A DNA stretch of 64,000 nucleotides from Actinocorallia sp. API 0066 (GCF_020991275.1 NZ_JAJLQY010000003.1:434001-498000); one strand, 5' to 3'. Counted from the stretch's first letter, positions 7,889 to 16,527 are shown. Notes: generated from the letters alone by a model not told the origin. Translations and numbers: made by a program.

Positions 7889-8851
7889 GTGGCGGAGCAC
7901 GAGCGGTGGGAGCCCGACCGAAGGGCGCCCGAGCTGCTGTCGTCCGGCGGGGACAGGCGGGCCGGGTGGACGTCATGGTTCGAACCCCGCTCGCGGACGG
8001 GCCGTGGCCTCGTGCTGGTCGTCGGCGCCGCTGCGGTGGCGTTCCTCGTGTTCCAGGACGTCGGCCGTAACACGCCGCCCTCCCCCGAACCCACCGCGCC
8101 GCCGCCCCCTCCGACACCCGCTACCGGGCCGCCGGCACAGATCTCCCAGGGCGGCGCCTCCTGGGCCGGGCCGCGCTGGAGCGCCAGCGCCGACGCGCAC
8201 GACGACTTCGCCGGAGTGCCCTTCGTCGACCGCGACGGCCTCTACTGGAGATACATGGCCCGGGACGGGGAGATCACCGGAAGCAGCTTCGCCGTCCAGG
8301 CGCTGCACGAGTCCGTCACCGTTCACGGCGCCCGAGTGAAGGGCCTCTCCTGCGAACCCTCCCTCGCGGGTACCGTGTTCGCCGCGCCCCGGTCGGCCGA
8401 CGGCCCCGGACGGCCCGCCATGAGGCTGGGCTTCGACCTCGACGCCCTCACGCCGCACACCGCCTCCACGGACGTGCGCTACGCCGAGCCGGACGGCGAA
8501 CTAGGCGGACCGCTCGAGGACACCGTCACGCTGCCCCAGGGTCAGGTCCAGGAGTACCGGATCGTCTTCCACTCCCTCCGGAGGCACTGCACCTTCCTCG
8601 CCGACCTCCTGGTCCGCTCCGGGGGCCGCGAGTACCACATCCCCATCCCGAGCGCCTGGACCCCTGACGGGCGCCCCAGGTACGGGTTCGACGTGACGGG
8701 CCCCGCCCGCCGGTACCAGCACGCGTACATCCCCGTCGCCTCCGACGACGGCGCACGCCTGACCTACCGGTCCGTCGTCCCGCGCCGCCTCACCGTCTCC
8801 GACGAGCCGGGCGAGACGTTCGGACGGCTCGTCCTCCCCAAGGTCGGCTGA
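7889..8851 (+). CDS. Membrane-anchored protein of unknown function
   Basis: About 320 residues. A charged N-terminus is followed by one membrane segment (GLVLVVGAAAVAFLVF, about residues 40-55), a Pro-rich linker, and a roughly 230-residue outer domain rich in beta-type sequence with two cysteines (in GLSCEPS and RRHCTFLA) that could form a disulfide. I do not recognise the domain. The GTG at 7889 has GGAGG eight bases upstream and is preferred over the GTG at 7883, which is only two bases from it. It has its own promoter and stands alone between GntR and fabF. Confidence 0.7.
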   Translation: MAEHERWEPDRRAPELLSSGGDRRAGWTSWFEPRSRTGRGLVLVVGAAAVAFLVFQDVGRNTPPSPEPTAPPPPPTPATGPPAQISQGGASWAGPRWSASADAHDDFAGVPFVDRDGLYWRYMARDGEITGSSFAVQALHESVTVHGARVKGLSCEPSLAGTVFAAPRSADGPGRPAMRLGFDLDALTPHTASTDVRYAEPDGELGGPLEDTVTLPQGQVQEYRIVFHSLRRHCTFLADLLVRSGGREYHIPIPSAWTPDGRPRYGFDVTGPARRYQHAYIPVASDDGARLTYRSVVPRRLTVSDEPGETFGRLVLPKVG

Positions 8852-8907
8852 CACAGGTCGGCTTACGACCGCTCCGGACCGGGCCAAAAATCCAAAACCA
8901 AGGCCGA

Positions 8908-8937
8908 TTGACGGAATCCTTGTCGCGACCCTACAAA
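8908..8937 (+). promoter_or_regulatory. Promoter of fabF
   Basis: TTGACG (8908-8913) and TACAAA (8932-8937), 18 bases apart, are close to the vegetative consensus and lie about 130 bases before the fabF start. Confidence 0.5.
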
Positions 8938-9000
8938 GGCCCAAGGGTCAGCTTCGTTCATGATCTGTAGAGGCAGACGTGGAATCCCCTGGCAGACTCG

Positions 9001-9015
9001 GTTTCACAGTGAAAC
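9001..9015. promoter_or_regulatory. 15-bp perfect palindrome in the fabF leader
   Basis: GTTTCAC-A-GTGAAAC is an exact inverted repeat about 50 bases upstream of fabF and downstream of the promoter. It could be an operator acting as a roadblock for a fatty-acid regulator; no regulator is nearby. Confidence 0.4.
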
Positions 9016-9066
9016 GCCGTTCACTCATGGATGCGCGGCGTTTGTGTGATCTATACGGGAGGCAGC

Positions 9067-10272
9067 ATGCGTGAAGCCGTCGTCACCGGCCTCGGCGCGA
9101 CCACACCGCTGGGCGGTGACCTGCCCTCCACGTGGGCGGGTCTGCTCGCGGGACGGTCGGGCGTGACCCTGATCGAGGACGAGTGGGCGGCTGAGCTGCC
9201 CTCCCGGATCGCGGGGCGGCTGCTGGTCGAGCCCACCGAGAGCATCCCCAGGCACGAGGCACGCCGCCTGGACCGGGTCGAGCAGATGGCGCTCGTCGCC
9301 TCCCGCGAGGCGTGGCAGGACGCGGGGGCGCCCGAGGTCGACCCGCTGCGGCTGGCCGTGGTGATCGGCACCGGCATCGGCGGCGCGACCACCATGCTCG
9401 ACCAGTACGAGCTGATCCTCGACGGCAAGGCCAAGCGGGTCTCCCCCAACACCATCCCGATGCTCATGCCTAATGGGCCGTCCGCTTACGTGAGCATGGA
9501 GTTGGGCGCCAAGGCGGGCGCCCGCACCCCGGTGAGCGCGTGCGCGGCCGGAGCGGAGGCCATCGCCTTCGCCGCCGACCTCATCCGGCTCGGCAGGGCC
9601 GACGTCGTGGTGACCGGCGGGGCCGAGGCGTGCGTCCACCACCTGACGATGGCCGCCTTCGCCCAGATGCGGGCGCTGTCCACCCGCAACGACAGCCCCG
9701 CGACGGCCTCCCGGCCCTTCGACGTCACCCGTGACGGGTTCGTCATGGGTGAGGGCGCCGCCGTCCTCGTGCTGGAGAGCGAGGAGTTCGCCAGGGCGCG
9801 CGGGGCCCGTGTCCACGGCCGCGTCGCGGGGTCGGGGATCACCTCCAGCGCCGCGCACATCACCGCGTCCGACCCCGAGGGCCAGACCCGCGCCATCGGC
9901 TTCGCGCTGGCCGACGCGGGCCTCTCCCCGCTGGACGTGGACCACGTGCACGCGCACGCCACGTCGACGCCGCAGGGCGACGTGGCGGAGGCGGAGGCGA
10001 TCGCGACGGCGCTGGGCACCCACCCGCTCGTCACCGCGACCAAGTCGATGACGGGCCACCTGATCGGGGCGAGCGGCGCCCTCGGCGCGATGAGCGCCCT
10101 GCTCTCGGTCCGCGACGGGATCGTGCCCGGCGTGCTCAACCTGACCGAGATCGACCCGGAGATCAAGGTGGAGATCGCCACGGGGGCCGCCCGTGAGACG
10201 CGGGTGCGCGCCGCCGTCGCGAACAGCTTCGGCTTCGGCGGGCACAACGTGTCGCTCGTCTTCACGCCCTGA
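9067..10272 (+). CDS. fabF: Beta-ketoacyl-ACP synthase II
   Basis: This 401-residue condensing enzyme extends acyl-ACP with malonyl-ACP in fatty acid synthesis. The catalytic Cys159 is in PVSACAAGAEA, the two histidines are His297 (HAHATSTPQGD) and His331 (KSMTGHLIGASG), and Lys326 is in place. The HATSTP form resembles the mycobacterial KasA/KasB group. The ATG at 9067 is preceded by GGGAGG. In many actinomycetes fabF sits beside fabD, fabH and acpP; here it is alone, with its own promoter and a palindrome in the leader. A role in polyketide synthesis is unlikely because no chain-length factor or ACP is adjacent. Confidence 0.93.
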   Translation: MREAVVTGLGATTPLGGDLPSTWAGLLAGRSGVTLIEDEWAAELPSRIAGRLLVEPTESIPRHEARRLDRVEQMALVASREAWQDAGAPEVDPLRLAVVIGTGIGGATTMLDQYELILDGKAKRVSPNTIPMLMPNGPSAYVSMELGAKAGARTPVSACAAGAEAIAFAADLIRLGRADVVVTGGAEACVHHLTMAAFAQMRALSTRNDSPATASRPFDVTRDGFVMGEGAAVLVLESEEFARARGARVHGRVAGSGITSSAAHITASDPEGQTRAIGFALADAGLSPLDVDHVHAHATSTPQGDVAEAEAIATALGTHPLVTATKSMTGHLIGASGALGAMSALLSVRDGIVPGVLNLTEIDPEIKVEIATGAARETRVRAAVANSFGFGGHNVSLVFTP

Positions 10273-10298
10273 GGGTTCCAGGTTCCAGCAGCGCCCCG

Positions 10299-10328
10299 GA
10301 GGGCCCGTCGTGTCAGCGGCGGGCCCTC
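10299..10328. terminator. Hairpin between fabF and the convergent DUF402 gene
   Basis: GAGGGCCCG pairs with CGGGCCCTC around a 12-base loop that contains the DUF402 stop codon. It can end transcription from both sides. Confidence 0.55.
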
Positions 10329-10990
10329 GGCCTGTCCCAGCCCTCCGGCAGCGCCTCGGACAGCCGCCAGGACGGGTCGGGGCGGAAGTCGCACCACGTG
10401 CCGTCGAAGGGGAACGCGCCCGCCTCGATCAGCTTCGCGACCTTCAGGCCCTCGGCCCGGACGGCCGCCTCGTCGGCGACCCAGTAGTGCTCGGGGAAGT
10501 TCAGCCGCTCGGCGAGCTCGTGCTCGTCCTTCCACGACCAGGTGCGGTCCCGGTTGACCCACATGTCCAGGTCCTGGTCGGTGATGTCGACGCCGGCCGC
10601 CGTCTCGTCCCGCCAGAGGACGCCCGGCTCCTCCAGGTTGACGTACCACCCGAAGAACCTGTCCTTCGGATACCAGAAGAACATCACGGAATGCCCGGAA
10701 TCGGGCGGGGTGTACATGAAGATGTCGGGCCCGGTCCAGCGCATCGCCGTCAGCTCGCGCTCGACCCGCACCCACTCGGCGAAGGGCATGTCCCGCAGGC
10801 CGCGCCCGTCCACCGTCATCGTCGCCGACATCGGCGTGTTCCGTGGGATCCACATGCGCAGGCCCAGGTCGTCGTGCGCCACGACCCGGACGGCCCGCAC
10901 ATAGACAAGCCGGTCCCCCGTGAAGTGCCGATGCAAGATCACCTGCCCCGGCTCGAACCGCACGGTCGCCGGGTCCTGCTGCATCGTCAT
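10313..10990 (-). CDS. DUF402 protein
   Basis: About 225 residues with DUF402 signatures: FEPGQVILHRHF at the N-terminus, GWYVNLEEPGVLWRDETA in the middle and the acidic metal-ligand stretch DITDQDLDMWVNRD. Characterised DUF402 proteins are metal-dependent nucleoside phosphatases, so hydrolysis of a nucleotide or other phosphate is possible, but the substrate is unknown. The ATG at 10990 gives the usual family length; a GTG at 11053 is possible but adds an untypical segment, and neither has a strong ribosome-binding site. It is divergent from the DUF1801 gene and convergent with fabF. Confidence 0.82.
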   Translation of the reverse strand: MTMQQDPATVRFEPGQVILHRHFTGDRLVYVRAVRVVAHDDLGLRMWIPRNTPMSATMTVDGRGLRDMPFAEWVRVERELTAMRWTGPDIFMYTPPDSGHSVMFFWYPKDRFFGWYVNLEEPGVLWRDETAAGVDITDQDLDMWVNRDRTWSWKDEHELAERLNFPEHYWVADEAAVRAEGLKVAKLIEAGAFPFDGTWCDFRPDPSWRLSEALPEGWDRPRARR

Positions 10991-11121
10991 GAACGGATTG
11001 AACCAGATCCCCTGGCCCGTCCATTCCCGGCGACCCCCGGACGCCCGGCTCACCCCGGTTCGTCCGCCCGCCCGGTGTGACGGTGCGCGAACTGTCGGTG
11101 GCGTCGCCTAGTCTCGGCGGC

Positions 11122-11487
11122 ATGGTCCAGAGCAACGCCCCCGACGTGGACGGATACCTCGCCGAACTGCCCGAGGCGCGGCGCGCCGCCGTGACGCGCA
11201 TCCGCGAGCTGTGCCTGGCGGAACTGCCGGGATTCCGCGAGGAGATGTCCTACGGCATGCCCGCCTACGCGCGGGAGGAGGGCGCGGAGATCGCGTTCGC
11301 CAGCCAGAAGCAGTACATCTCCTTCTACCTGCTGCGCACCGACGTCCGCGACGCCTTCACCGACCGCCTCGCCGCGCACGACATGGGCAAGGCGTGTCTG
11401 CGCTTCCGCAATCCCCACAAGATCGACTACGACCTGCTCCGCGATCTCCTGGCCGCCACCGCGGCGACCCGTGGCACACCCTGTTGA
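11122..11487 (+). CDS. DUF1801 (YdhG-like) protein
   Basis: The 121-residue protein matches the DUF1801 fold: DVDGYLAELPEARRAAVTRIRE, EEMSYGMPAYAREEG and the C-terminal CLRFRNPHKIDYDLLRDLL. The family is small and cytoplasmic, with no proven activity; relatives include the iron-homeostasis protein YdhG/FraH. The ATG at 11122 is the natural start for this family length. It stands alone with a terminator after it. Confidence 0.85.
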   Translation: MVQSNAPDVDGYLAELPEARRAAVTRIRELCLAELPGFREEMSYGMPAYAREEGAEIAFASQKQYISFYLLRTDVRDAFTDRLAAHDMGKACLRFRNPHKIDYDLLRDLLAATAATRGTPC

Positions 11488-11496
11488 AGAGCCGAC

Positions 11497-11525
11497 CCGC
11501 CCGACATACCGGATATGCCGGGCGG
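11497..11525. terminator. Bidirectional hairpin terminator
   Basis: CCGCCCG pairs with CGGGCGG, extended by ACATA/TATG pairing, between the convergent DUF1801 and sigma-factor genes. Confidence 0.6.
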
Positions 11526-11538
11526 ATCGGACGGGCGG

Positions 11539-13527
11539 TCAGCCGGGTTCGCGGAGGACCTGGACGGACATGGTGACGTCGCCCGTCGCGGTGAACGTGC
11601 AGTGGGCGTCGCCGCTCTGCCCCGCGCAGGGCCCGGCGGGCCACACCCGGTCCAGGACGGCCGGGTTCCACACGAAGTAGACGTCGTCGCCGGTCGGCAG
11701 ACTGAGCGAGACCGTCGCGCCGTCCGGGACGGGGAAGGCACAGCCCGCCGAGGCGCAGGCGCCCACGGTGCCGCCGTTCACCTTCACCTTGAGCGCGCCG
11801 TCTCCGGAGACCGACAGCAGCAGGGTGTGCACGACCGGCGCGACGACCTCGGCGTCCACCGCCTCGGGCTCGGACGGCGGCGGAAGGACCACCTGCGGCT
11901 CCTCGGGAACGTCGGGGCCCTGGCCCTCGCCCGGGTCCTGGCCGTCCTGGCCCTCGTTCTGCGGGCTCTGTGGGCCGGGCCCGTCGCCGTCCTGACCGGG
12001 ACCGCCGCCCGAACCGCCGTCGGAGTCGTCGCGCGGGCCGTCGCCCGGCTTCTGGCCGGACGTTCCGGGGCCGTCCTTCGGGTCGTCTCCCTTGCCGGGG
12101 GAGTCCTTCCCGTCCCCGTTGCCGCCGCCCTGGGCGGGCCGGGAGCCGTCCGGGGGCTCAAGGGCGGTGCCGCCGGAGCCGTGCGGGGCCCGCTCGCCCG
12201 GCCCGGCGAGGTCGAGCGGGCGCGGGCCGAGGTCCGCGCAGCGGCCGAGCAGCATCAGCAGCGCCAGCACCGCCGCGCCACCGACGGCCCTTCGCGCCCC
12301 GCGCCTGACCCCGCCCACCGGCCGACGCCTCGCGGACCGCCGCCCGGCCCCGCCCGCCCACGCCGCCTTCCGTAGCGCGGTCCGAGTCCGGGCCCCCGCC
12401 CGAACCGGACGGCCCCCGCCACCCGACGAACCACGACCCGGCGCATCCCTTCCGAAACCACCGGACCCACCCGATGCGCCAGATTCGTCCTGAGCCGACT
12501 CATCCGACCCGCCCCGGCCGGACTCACCGGACTTGCCGGACGCCTCCCCACCGGGCCCGCCAGATCCACCGGGCCCAGACGGCTCGCCGGACCCACCCGG
12601 CTCGGCGGAGCTGTCCGCGCCGGGGTCGGAGGGGGTCGGGGTGAGGTGCTCGGAGGTGTCGGAGACCAGGTGGAGGTCGGCGGGGGCGTCGGTGGGCGGC
12701 ATGCCGCCGGCGGGGATGCCCAGCACGGCGGGGGTGTAACGGACCATGCGGGCTTTCTGCACGTCCGCGCAGGACGCGCAGACGGCCGCGTGGTCGTTGA
12801 CGAGGTTCTCCTGCTTCCTGGTGAGCGGCTGTCCTTTCTCATAGCCCGCCTCGCGCAGCCGCGCGTTCAGAGCCAGGCAGCCGCCCTCGAAGGCGAGGAC
12901 GTGCGCCCGGACGACCTTCCGGACCGCGAGCTTCAGCTTGAACACGCGGTCGGAGGCGCGGTCTCGGGGGATGCCGAGTTCCACGGCGATCTCGTCGGTG
13001 CCCCTGCCGTGCACGAAGCACTGCTCGAAGAGGGCGCGCTGGTCGTCGCCGAGCCGCTCCCCGGCCCGCTGGACGATCCTGATCAGCCGCAGGCGCGGGC
13101 TCTCGACCTCCTCCGGTTCGAGGCCCTCCTGCCCGTCGTCCCCGGGATCGGCGGCCTCGGGCACGAGGCCGCCCGGCTCGTCGCGCAGGGCCAGGGCGAC
13201 GGCGCGGGCCTTGGCCTCGTCGGTGAGGTGGCGGCGGTGCTCGGCGAAGGCGACGTTACGGGCGACACGCTTCAGCCAGCCGCCGATCTTGTCCGGTTCG
13301 TCCAGGGGATCCTGGAACTTCTTCCAGGCCACGACCAGGGTCTCCTGGTAGACGTCCCAGGCGCGGTCCCGGTCGCCGAAGACCCGGCGCAGGCAGTACG
13401 CCATCAGGTCGCGGCCGTGCCGGTCGAGCAGCAGCGCGAACGCCCGCTCCCGGTCGGCGGCGTCCCCGGCGCGGAACCGGTCGAGCAGGGCGGCGTCCGT
13501 CACGCCGCCGCCGTCCATGACGCTCAC
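11539..13527 (-). CDS. Membrane-tethered ECF sigma factor with built-in anti-sigma-like zinc motif
   Basis: The 662-residue protein has sigma region 2 at about 30-100 (AYCLRRVFGDRDRAWDVYQETL) and region 4 at about 155-210 (GRGTDEIAVELGIPRDRASDRVFKLK). Next comes a zinc-binding anti-sigma-like motif, His246-x3-Cys250-x2-Cys253, with Cys217 upstream. A Gly/Ser-rich linker (300-370), a basic stretch, one membrane segment at about 413-430 (AVGGAAVLALLMLLG), a Gly/Pro/Asp-rich outer stalk (450-560) and a C-terminal beta domain with four cysteines follow. It resembles actinobacterial ECF sigma factors with C-terminal membrane extensions (ECF52-like). The GTG start follows GGGAGG by five bases and overlaps the stop of the small membrane protein gene. 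Release from the membrane upon an external signal is inferred. Confidence 0.87.
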   Translation of the reverse strand: MSVMDGGGVTDAALLDRFRAGDAADRERAFALLLDRHGRDLMAYCLRRVFGDRDRAWDVYQETLVVAWKKFQDPLDEPDKIGGWLKRVARNVAFAEHRRHLTDEAKARAVALALRDEPGGLVPEAADPGDDGQEGLEPEEVESPRLRLIRIVQRAGERLGDDQRALFEQCFVHGRGTDEIAVELGIPRDRASDRVFKLKLAVRKVVRAHVLAFEGGCLALNARLREAGYEKGQPLTRKQENLVNDHAAVCASCADVQKARMVRYTPAVLGIPAGGMPPTDAPADLHLVSDTSEHLTPTPSDPGADSSAEPGGSGEPSGPGGSGGPGGEASGKSGESGRGGSDESAQDESGASGGSGGFGRDAPGRGSSGGGGRPVRAGARTRTALRKAAWAGGAGRRSARRRPVGGVRRGARRAVGGAAVLALLMLLGRCADLGPRPLDLAGPGERAPHGSGGTALEPPDGSRPAQGGGNGDGKDSPGKGDDPKDGPGTSGQKPGDGPRDDSDGGSGGGPGQDGDGPGPQSPQNEGQDGQDPGEGQGPDVPEEPQVVLPPPSEPEAVDAEVVAPVVHTLLLSVSGDGALKVKVNGGTVGACASAGCAFPVPDGATVSLSLPTGDDVYFVWNPAVLDRVWPAGPCAGQSGDAHCTFTATGDVTMSVQVLREPG

Positions 13528-13724
13528 GCGGACCTCCCGTTGCCGCAGTCACACCCGGTCTCGACGTCGGTGCCGGTGGGGGCCTCGGCCCAGCGGGCGT
13601 GCAGCAGCAGTCCCGCGGTGACCACGCCGAGCACCCAGTACCGCTCTCCCGGCACCCACGTGAAGGGGACGGCGACGGCGACGCTGGCCAGCCACTGGCC
13701 GACGAACCGCTTCCAGACGGCCAT
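13524..13724 (-). CDS. Small membrane protein co-transcribed with the sigma factor
   Basis: A 66-residue protein with two short hydrophobic stretches (FVGQWLASVAVAVPFTWV and YWVLGVVTAGLLLHARW) and a Cys-containing tail ending GCDCGNGRSA. The ATG at 13724 follows AAGGAG by five bases, and its stop overlaps the GTG of the sigma factor, so the two are translationally coupled. The function is not known. The CxC tail and coupling make it a candidate partner of the tethered sigma factor. Confidence 0.72.
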   Translation of the reverse strand: MAVWKRFVGQWLASVAVAVPFTWVPGERYWVLGVVTAGLLLHARWAEAPTGTDVETGCDCGNGRSA

Positions 13725-13852
13725 CGGAACTCCTTCCTCTAGGTTGCCCTCTACTGCGCGGAGGGGTGCTGGATTCGCCGGGATTCCGGGAGGAATCTGA
13801 GAATCCATCCTGGGAAGGGGGACGCCGTCGTGTGTCCGGAGATAATCGGAGG

Positions 13853-14260
13853 GTGAGCGATGTGGAGCTTGAGGAGTTCGCGACGCGGCTGTTCGACCTG
13901 GCCAGGGCGGGTGAGACGGAGCGGCTGCGGGCCTACGTGGAGGCCGGGGTCCCGGCGAACCTGACGAACGGCACGGGCGACACCCTGCTGATGCTCGCGG
14001 CCTATCACGGCCACGCCGAGACCGTCGCGATGCTCGTGGCGTCGGGCGCCGATCCGGAGCGCCTGAACGACCGGGGGCAGAGCCCCCTGGCGGGCGCCGT
14101 CTTCAAGAAGGAGCCCGACGTCGTCCGGGTCCTGCTGGCCGCGGGCGCCTCCCCCGACGCGGGCAGCCCCACCGCCCGGGACACCGCCGCCCTGTTCGGC
14201 AACACCGAGTTCCTCACCTGGTTCGCCGCTCCGGGCCGCCCCGCCGACGGCCTGGGTTAG
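13853..14260 (+). CDS. Ankyrin-repeat protein
   Basis: About 135 residues with three to four ankyrin repeats, e.g. DTLLMLAAYHGHAETVAMLVASGADPERLNDRGQSPL. Small ankyrin proteins of this type are common in actinomycetes, cytoplasmic, and of unknown partner. The GTG at 13853 abuts its Shine-Dalgarno sequence; a GTG three codons later at 13862 is better spaced from GGAGG and may be the true start. The frame is open further upstream but without family sequence. Its stop overlaps the stop of the convergent phosphatase gene. Confidence 0.85.
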   Translation: MSDVELEEFATRLFDLARAGETERLRAYVEAGVPANLTNGTGDTLLMLAAYHGHAETVAMLVASGADPERLNDRGQSPLAGAVFKKEPDVVRVLLAAGASPDAGSPTARDTAALFGNTEFLTWFAAPGRPADGLG

Positions 14261-15042
14261 TGCAGGAGGTGGTGGCGGAGGACGTCCAGGTCGGCGCCCA
14301 GGGGGCCGGTGAGGAAGTCCTGGACGGTGCCGTGTTCCGCTTCGGCCTGGGCGAAGGCGGCTTCCAGGTAGGCGGGCCGGACGTCCAGGAGGGGTTCGAG
14401 GAGGGTGGCGTCGATCGGGCTTTCCGGGGTGCGGAACAGGTCGACGAGGTTGGCCTGGCGTTCGTTGGTGAGCAGGTAGTCGGCCACGATGGACTCGCGG
14501 GGGACGTCCAGGGCGCTCAGCAGCAGGGCGGCCATCCAGCCGGTGCGGTCCTTGCCCGCGGTGCAGTGGAAGAGGATGGGGCCGGTGCCGCGCTCGATGA
14601 GGCGGAGGGTGTGCGCGAAGGGGGCGCGGGCCTCGGCGTCGCTGACGAACCAGCGGTACAGGTCCGTCATGATCGCCTCGGCGCGGCCGTCGCCGAGCAC
14701 CCGGTGCTGGGCGGCCGGGTCGGGGTCGGTGACGAGCGGTGTGATGAGCGTGTAGACGTCGTGGTCGGCGGAGACGACGGGCAGGTGGTGCCCGGTGACG
14801 CCGTCGGGCAGGAGGTCCGCGCCGCTCATCGCGATCTCGGGGGCGCCCCGGAAGTCCACCACGTCGCGGACGCCGAGCCGGGCGAGGCGGGCGAGGTCGG
14901 CGTCGGTGAGCCGGTGCAGGGCCTCGGCGCGCAGCACGGTGCCGGGCCGTACCGCCCTGCCGTCGGCGGTCCGGTAGCCGCCCAGGTCACGCGCGTTGGG
15001 CGCGGCCTCCAGCCCCAGGCTCAGCCCGCCGGTCTCCCCCAT
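14257..15042 (-). CDS. Tyrosine-protein phosphatase, PtpB-like
   Basis: The 261-residue protein carries the P-loop HCTAGKDRTGWM at about 155-166, with Cys nucleophile, the KDR signature of the MptpB/lipid-phosphatase-like group, and NARDLGGYRTADGR at the N-terminus. These enzymes dephosphorylate tyrosine and sometimes phosphoinositides; actinobacterial substrates are mostly unknown. The ATG at 15042 has GGAG at a good distance; a GTG at 15057 is an alternative. It is monocistronic and convergent with the ankyrin gene, sharing two bases of stop codon. Confidence 0.9.
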   Translation of the reverse strand: MGETGGLSLGLEAAPNARDLGGYRTADGRAVRPGTVLRAEALHRLTDADLARLARLGVRDVVDFRGAPEIAMSGADLLPDGVTGHHLPVVSADHDVYTLITPLVTDPDPAAQHRVLGDGRAEAIMTDLYRWFVSDAEARAPFAHTLRLIERGTGPILFHCTAGKDRTGWMAALLLSALDVPRESIVADYLLTNERQANLVDLFRTPESPIDATLLEPLLDVRPAYLEAAFAQAEAEHGTVQDFLTGPLGADLDVLRHHLLH

Positions 15043-15098
15043 GCCCGCTCCTCTCACCGATCATCGCAGGAAGGGTAAACCACCCGAAGCGGGACAAC

Positions 15099-15761
15099 CT
15101 ACCCGGGGAGGTCGAGGAGGGCCGGGAGGTCCGCGACGCCCGGCAGGAGGTGGGTGTGCCGTTCGACGCCGAGCTGTTCGGCGGTCATGCCGCCGGTGAG
15201 CACGCCCACCACAAACGCCGCTCCCGCGTTGGCGCCCGCCCGCAGGTCGCGCTCGGTGTCCCCGGCGACGAGCACCGACCCGACCGAGCGCACCCCGGTC
15301 AGCTCCATCGCCCGGAAGATCATGTAGGGCGCCGGACGGCCCGCGGGCACGTCGTCGGCGCAGACCACGGCGTCCACGACGGAGGAGTCCCAGCCCAGCA
15401 CGTCAAGGATGAGCGTGGTGATCGAGCTGTCGAAGCCGGTCGTAAGCGCGACCTTCACCCCCGAGGCACGTAGCGCGGCCAGCGCCTTCTCCACGCCCGG
15501 CAGCGGCTCGGGCGGCGTCGCCTTGTACGCGGCGGTGAGGCGGGTGTGGAAGTCGGCGAAGACCGTCTCGACGGTCGCCGGGTCCGCGCCGCCGAGCAGC
15601 GCGGCGATCGCCTCGCGCTTGTCGGCGCCCATCCAGCGGTCGATCGCCGCGGCGTCGGGGGCGCCGCCCGCCGCCTCGACCGCCGCGCGCAGCGCCACGT
15701 AGACGGCGCCGTTCTCCTGGACGGTGGTGCCCGCCATGTCCAGGGCGACGAGCTCGATCAT
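15099..15761 (-). CDS. Phosphonatase-like HAD hydrolase (phosphonoacetaldehyde hydrolase type)
   Basis: The 220-residue HAD enzyme has nucleophile Asp8 in ALDMAGTTV, which keeps the PhnX-type D-x-A-G-T pattern rather than the usual DxDGT. A cap lysine, Lys48 in MGADK, is at the place of the Schiff-base lysine of PhnX. This supports hydrolysis of phosphonoacetaldehyde to acetaldehyde and phosphate. The start is the ATG at 15761 after GGAG; an upstream ATG at 15785 overlaps the stop of the GntR gene (ATGA) and is also possible. It forms an operon with the GntR regulator and faces the transport/oxidase genes of the phosphonate island. Confidence 0.85.
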   Translation of the reverse strand: MIELVALDMAGTTVQENGAVYVALRAAVEAAGGAPDAAAIDRWMGADKREAIAALLGGADPATVETVFADFHTRLTAAYKATPPEPLPGVEKALAALRASGVKVALTTGFDSSITTLILDVLGWDSSVVDAVVCADDVPAGRPAPYMIFRAMELTGVRSVGSVLVAGDTERDLRAGANAGAAFVVGVLTGGMTAEQLGVERHTHLLPGVADLPALLDLPG

Positions 15762-15781
15762 CGGGGGTCTCCGTTCCGGCG

Positions 15782-16516
15782 TCATGACGCCTGCCAGCTC
15801 CGCAGCAGCGCGGGCTGCGCCTGCTGGGAGTTCTCGATGGTGAAGCCGACCCTGTCGGGCCGGTAGCGGTCGTCGGAGTACTCGACGGGGCTGCCGTCGG
15901 CGCTGCGCGCGATCCTGCTTTCGCGGAGCAGGGGGAAGCCCTCCGGGACGCCCAACAGGGAACTGTCGGTGGGGTCGGCCGCGACGGCGTCGATGCGGTG
16001 CCGGGCCAGGGACATGTCGACGTCCTGCTCGGCGAGGTGGGCGTACAGCGATCCGGAGTCGCAGTCGAAGTCGAACAGCAGCCGTCCGACGGGCTCGATG
16101 AACGTCGTGCGTTCCAGCATCGTGGGCTCGTCGTCGATGAGGCGCAGCCGCAGCAGTTGGACGACGGGGGTGCCCTCCTCCAGGTCGAGCGCGTCGGCGA
16201 CGTCGGCGCTCGCGCGGCGCAGCGCGATCTCCTGGGTGCGCTGGCCGGGGACGCGGCCGAGGCCGCGGACCCAGCTGGAGAACGACACGAAGGTCGCGAA
16301 GGGCTGGCTGAGCGACTGGCGCAGCACCACGGGCGGTTTGCCGCGGCCGCCGCCGATCATCCCCTCGGCGCGCAGCGCGGCGAGCGCCTGGCGGACCGGG
16401 CCGCGCGAGGCGCCCCACCGCGCGCACAGTTGCGCCTCGGACGGCACGGGCTCGGCCACCGCGAGTTCGCCGGTGGCGATCTGACGGCGCAGCTCGACCG
16501 CGATGCGCTCGTGCAT
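15782..16516 (-). CDS. GntR-family regulator, HutC/UTRA type (PhnF-like)
   Basis: The 244-residue protein has an N-terminal winged helix (EPVPSEAQLCARWGASRGPVRQALAALRAEGMI) and a C-terminal UTRA ligand domain (PTMLERTTFIEPVGRLLFDFDC, YSDDRYRPDRVGF). PhnF of mycobacteria and many phosphonate regulators belong here. The ATG at 16516 has GGAG six bases upstream; the ATG at 16528 lies right behind a TATAGT element and could serve a leaderless mRNA. It precedes the phosphonatase gene and is divergent from the FAD oxidase and PhnDCE genes, so it very likely controls both arms. Confidence 0.88.
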   Translation of the reverse strand: MHERIAVELRRQIATGELAVAEPVPSEAQLCARWGASRGPVRQALAALRAEGMIGGGRGKPPVVLRQSLSQPFATFVSFSSWVRGLGRVPGQRTQEIALRRASADVADALDLEEGTPVVQLLRLRLIDDEPTMLERTTFIEPVGRLLFDFDCDSGSLYAHLAEQDVDMSLARHRIDAVAADPTDSSLLGVPEGFPLLRESRIARSADGSPVEYSDDRYRPDRVGFTIENSQQAQPALLRSWQAS

Positions 16517-16527
16517 GGGAAGCTCCA

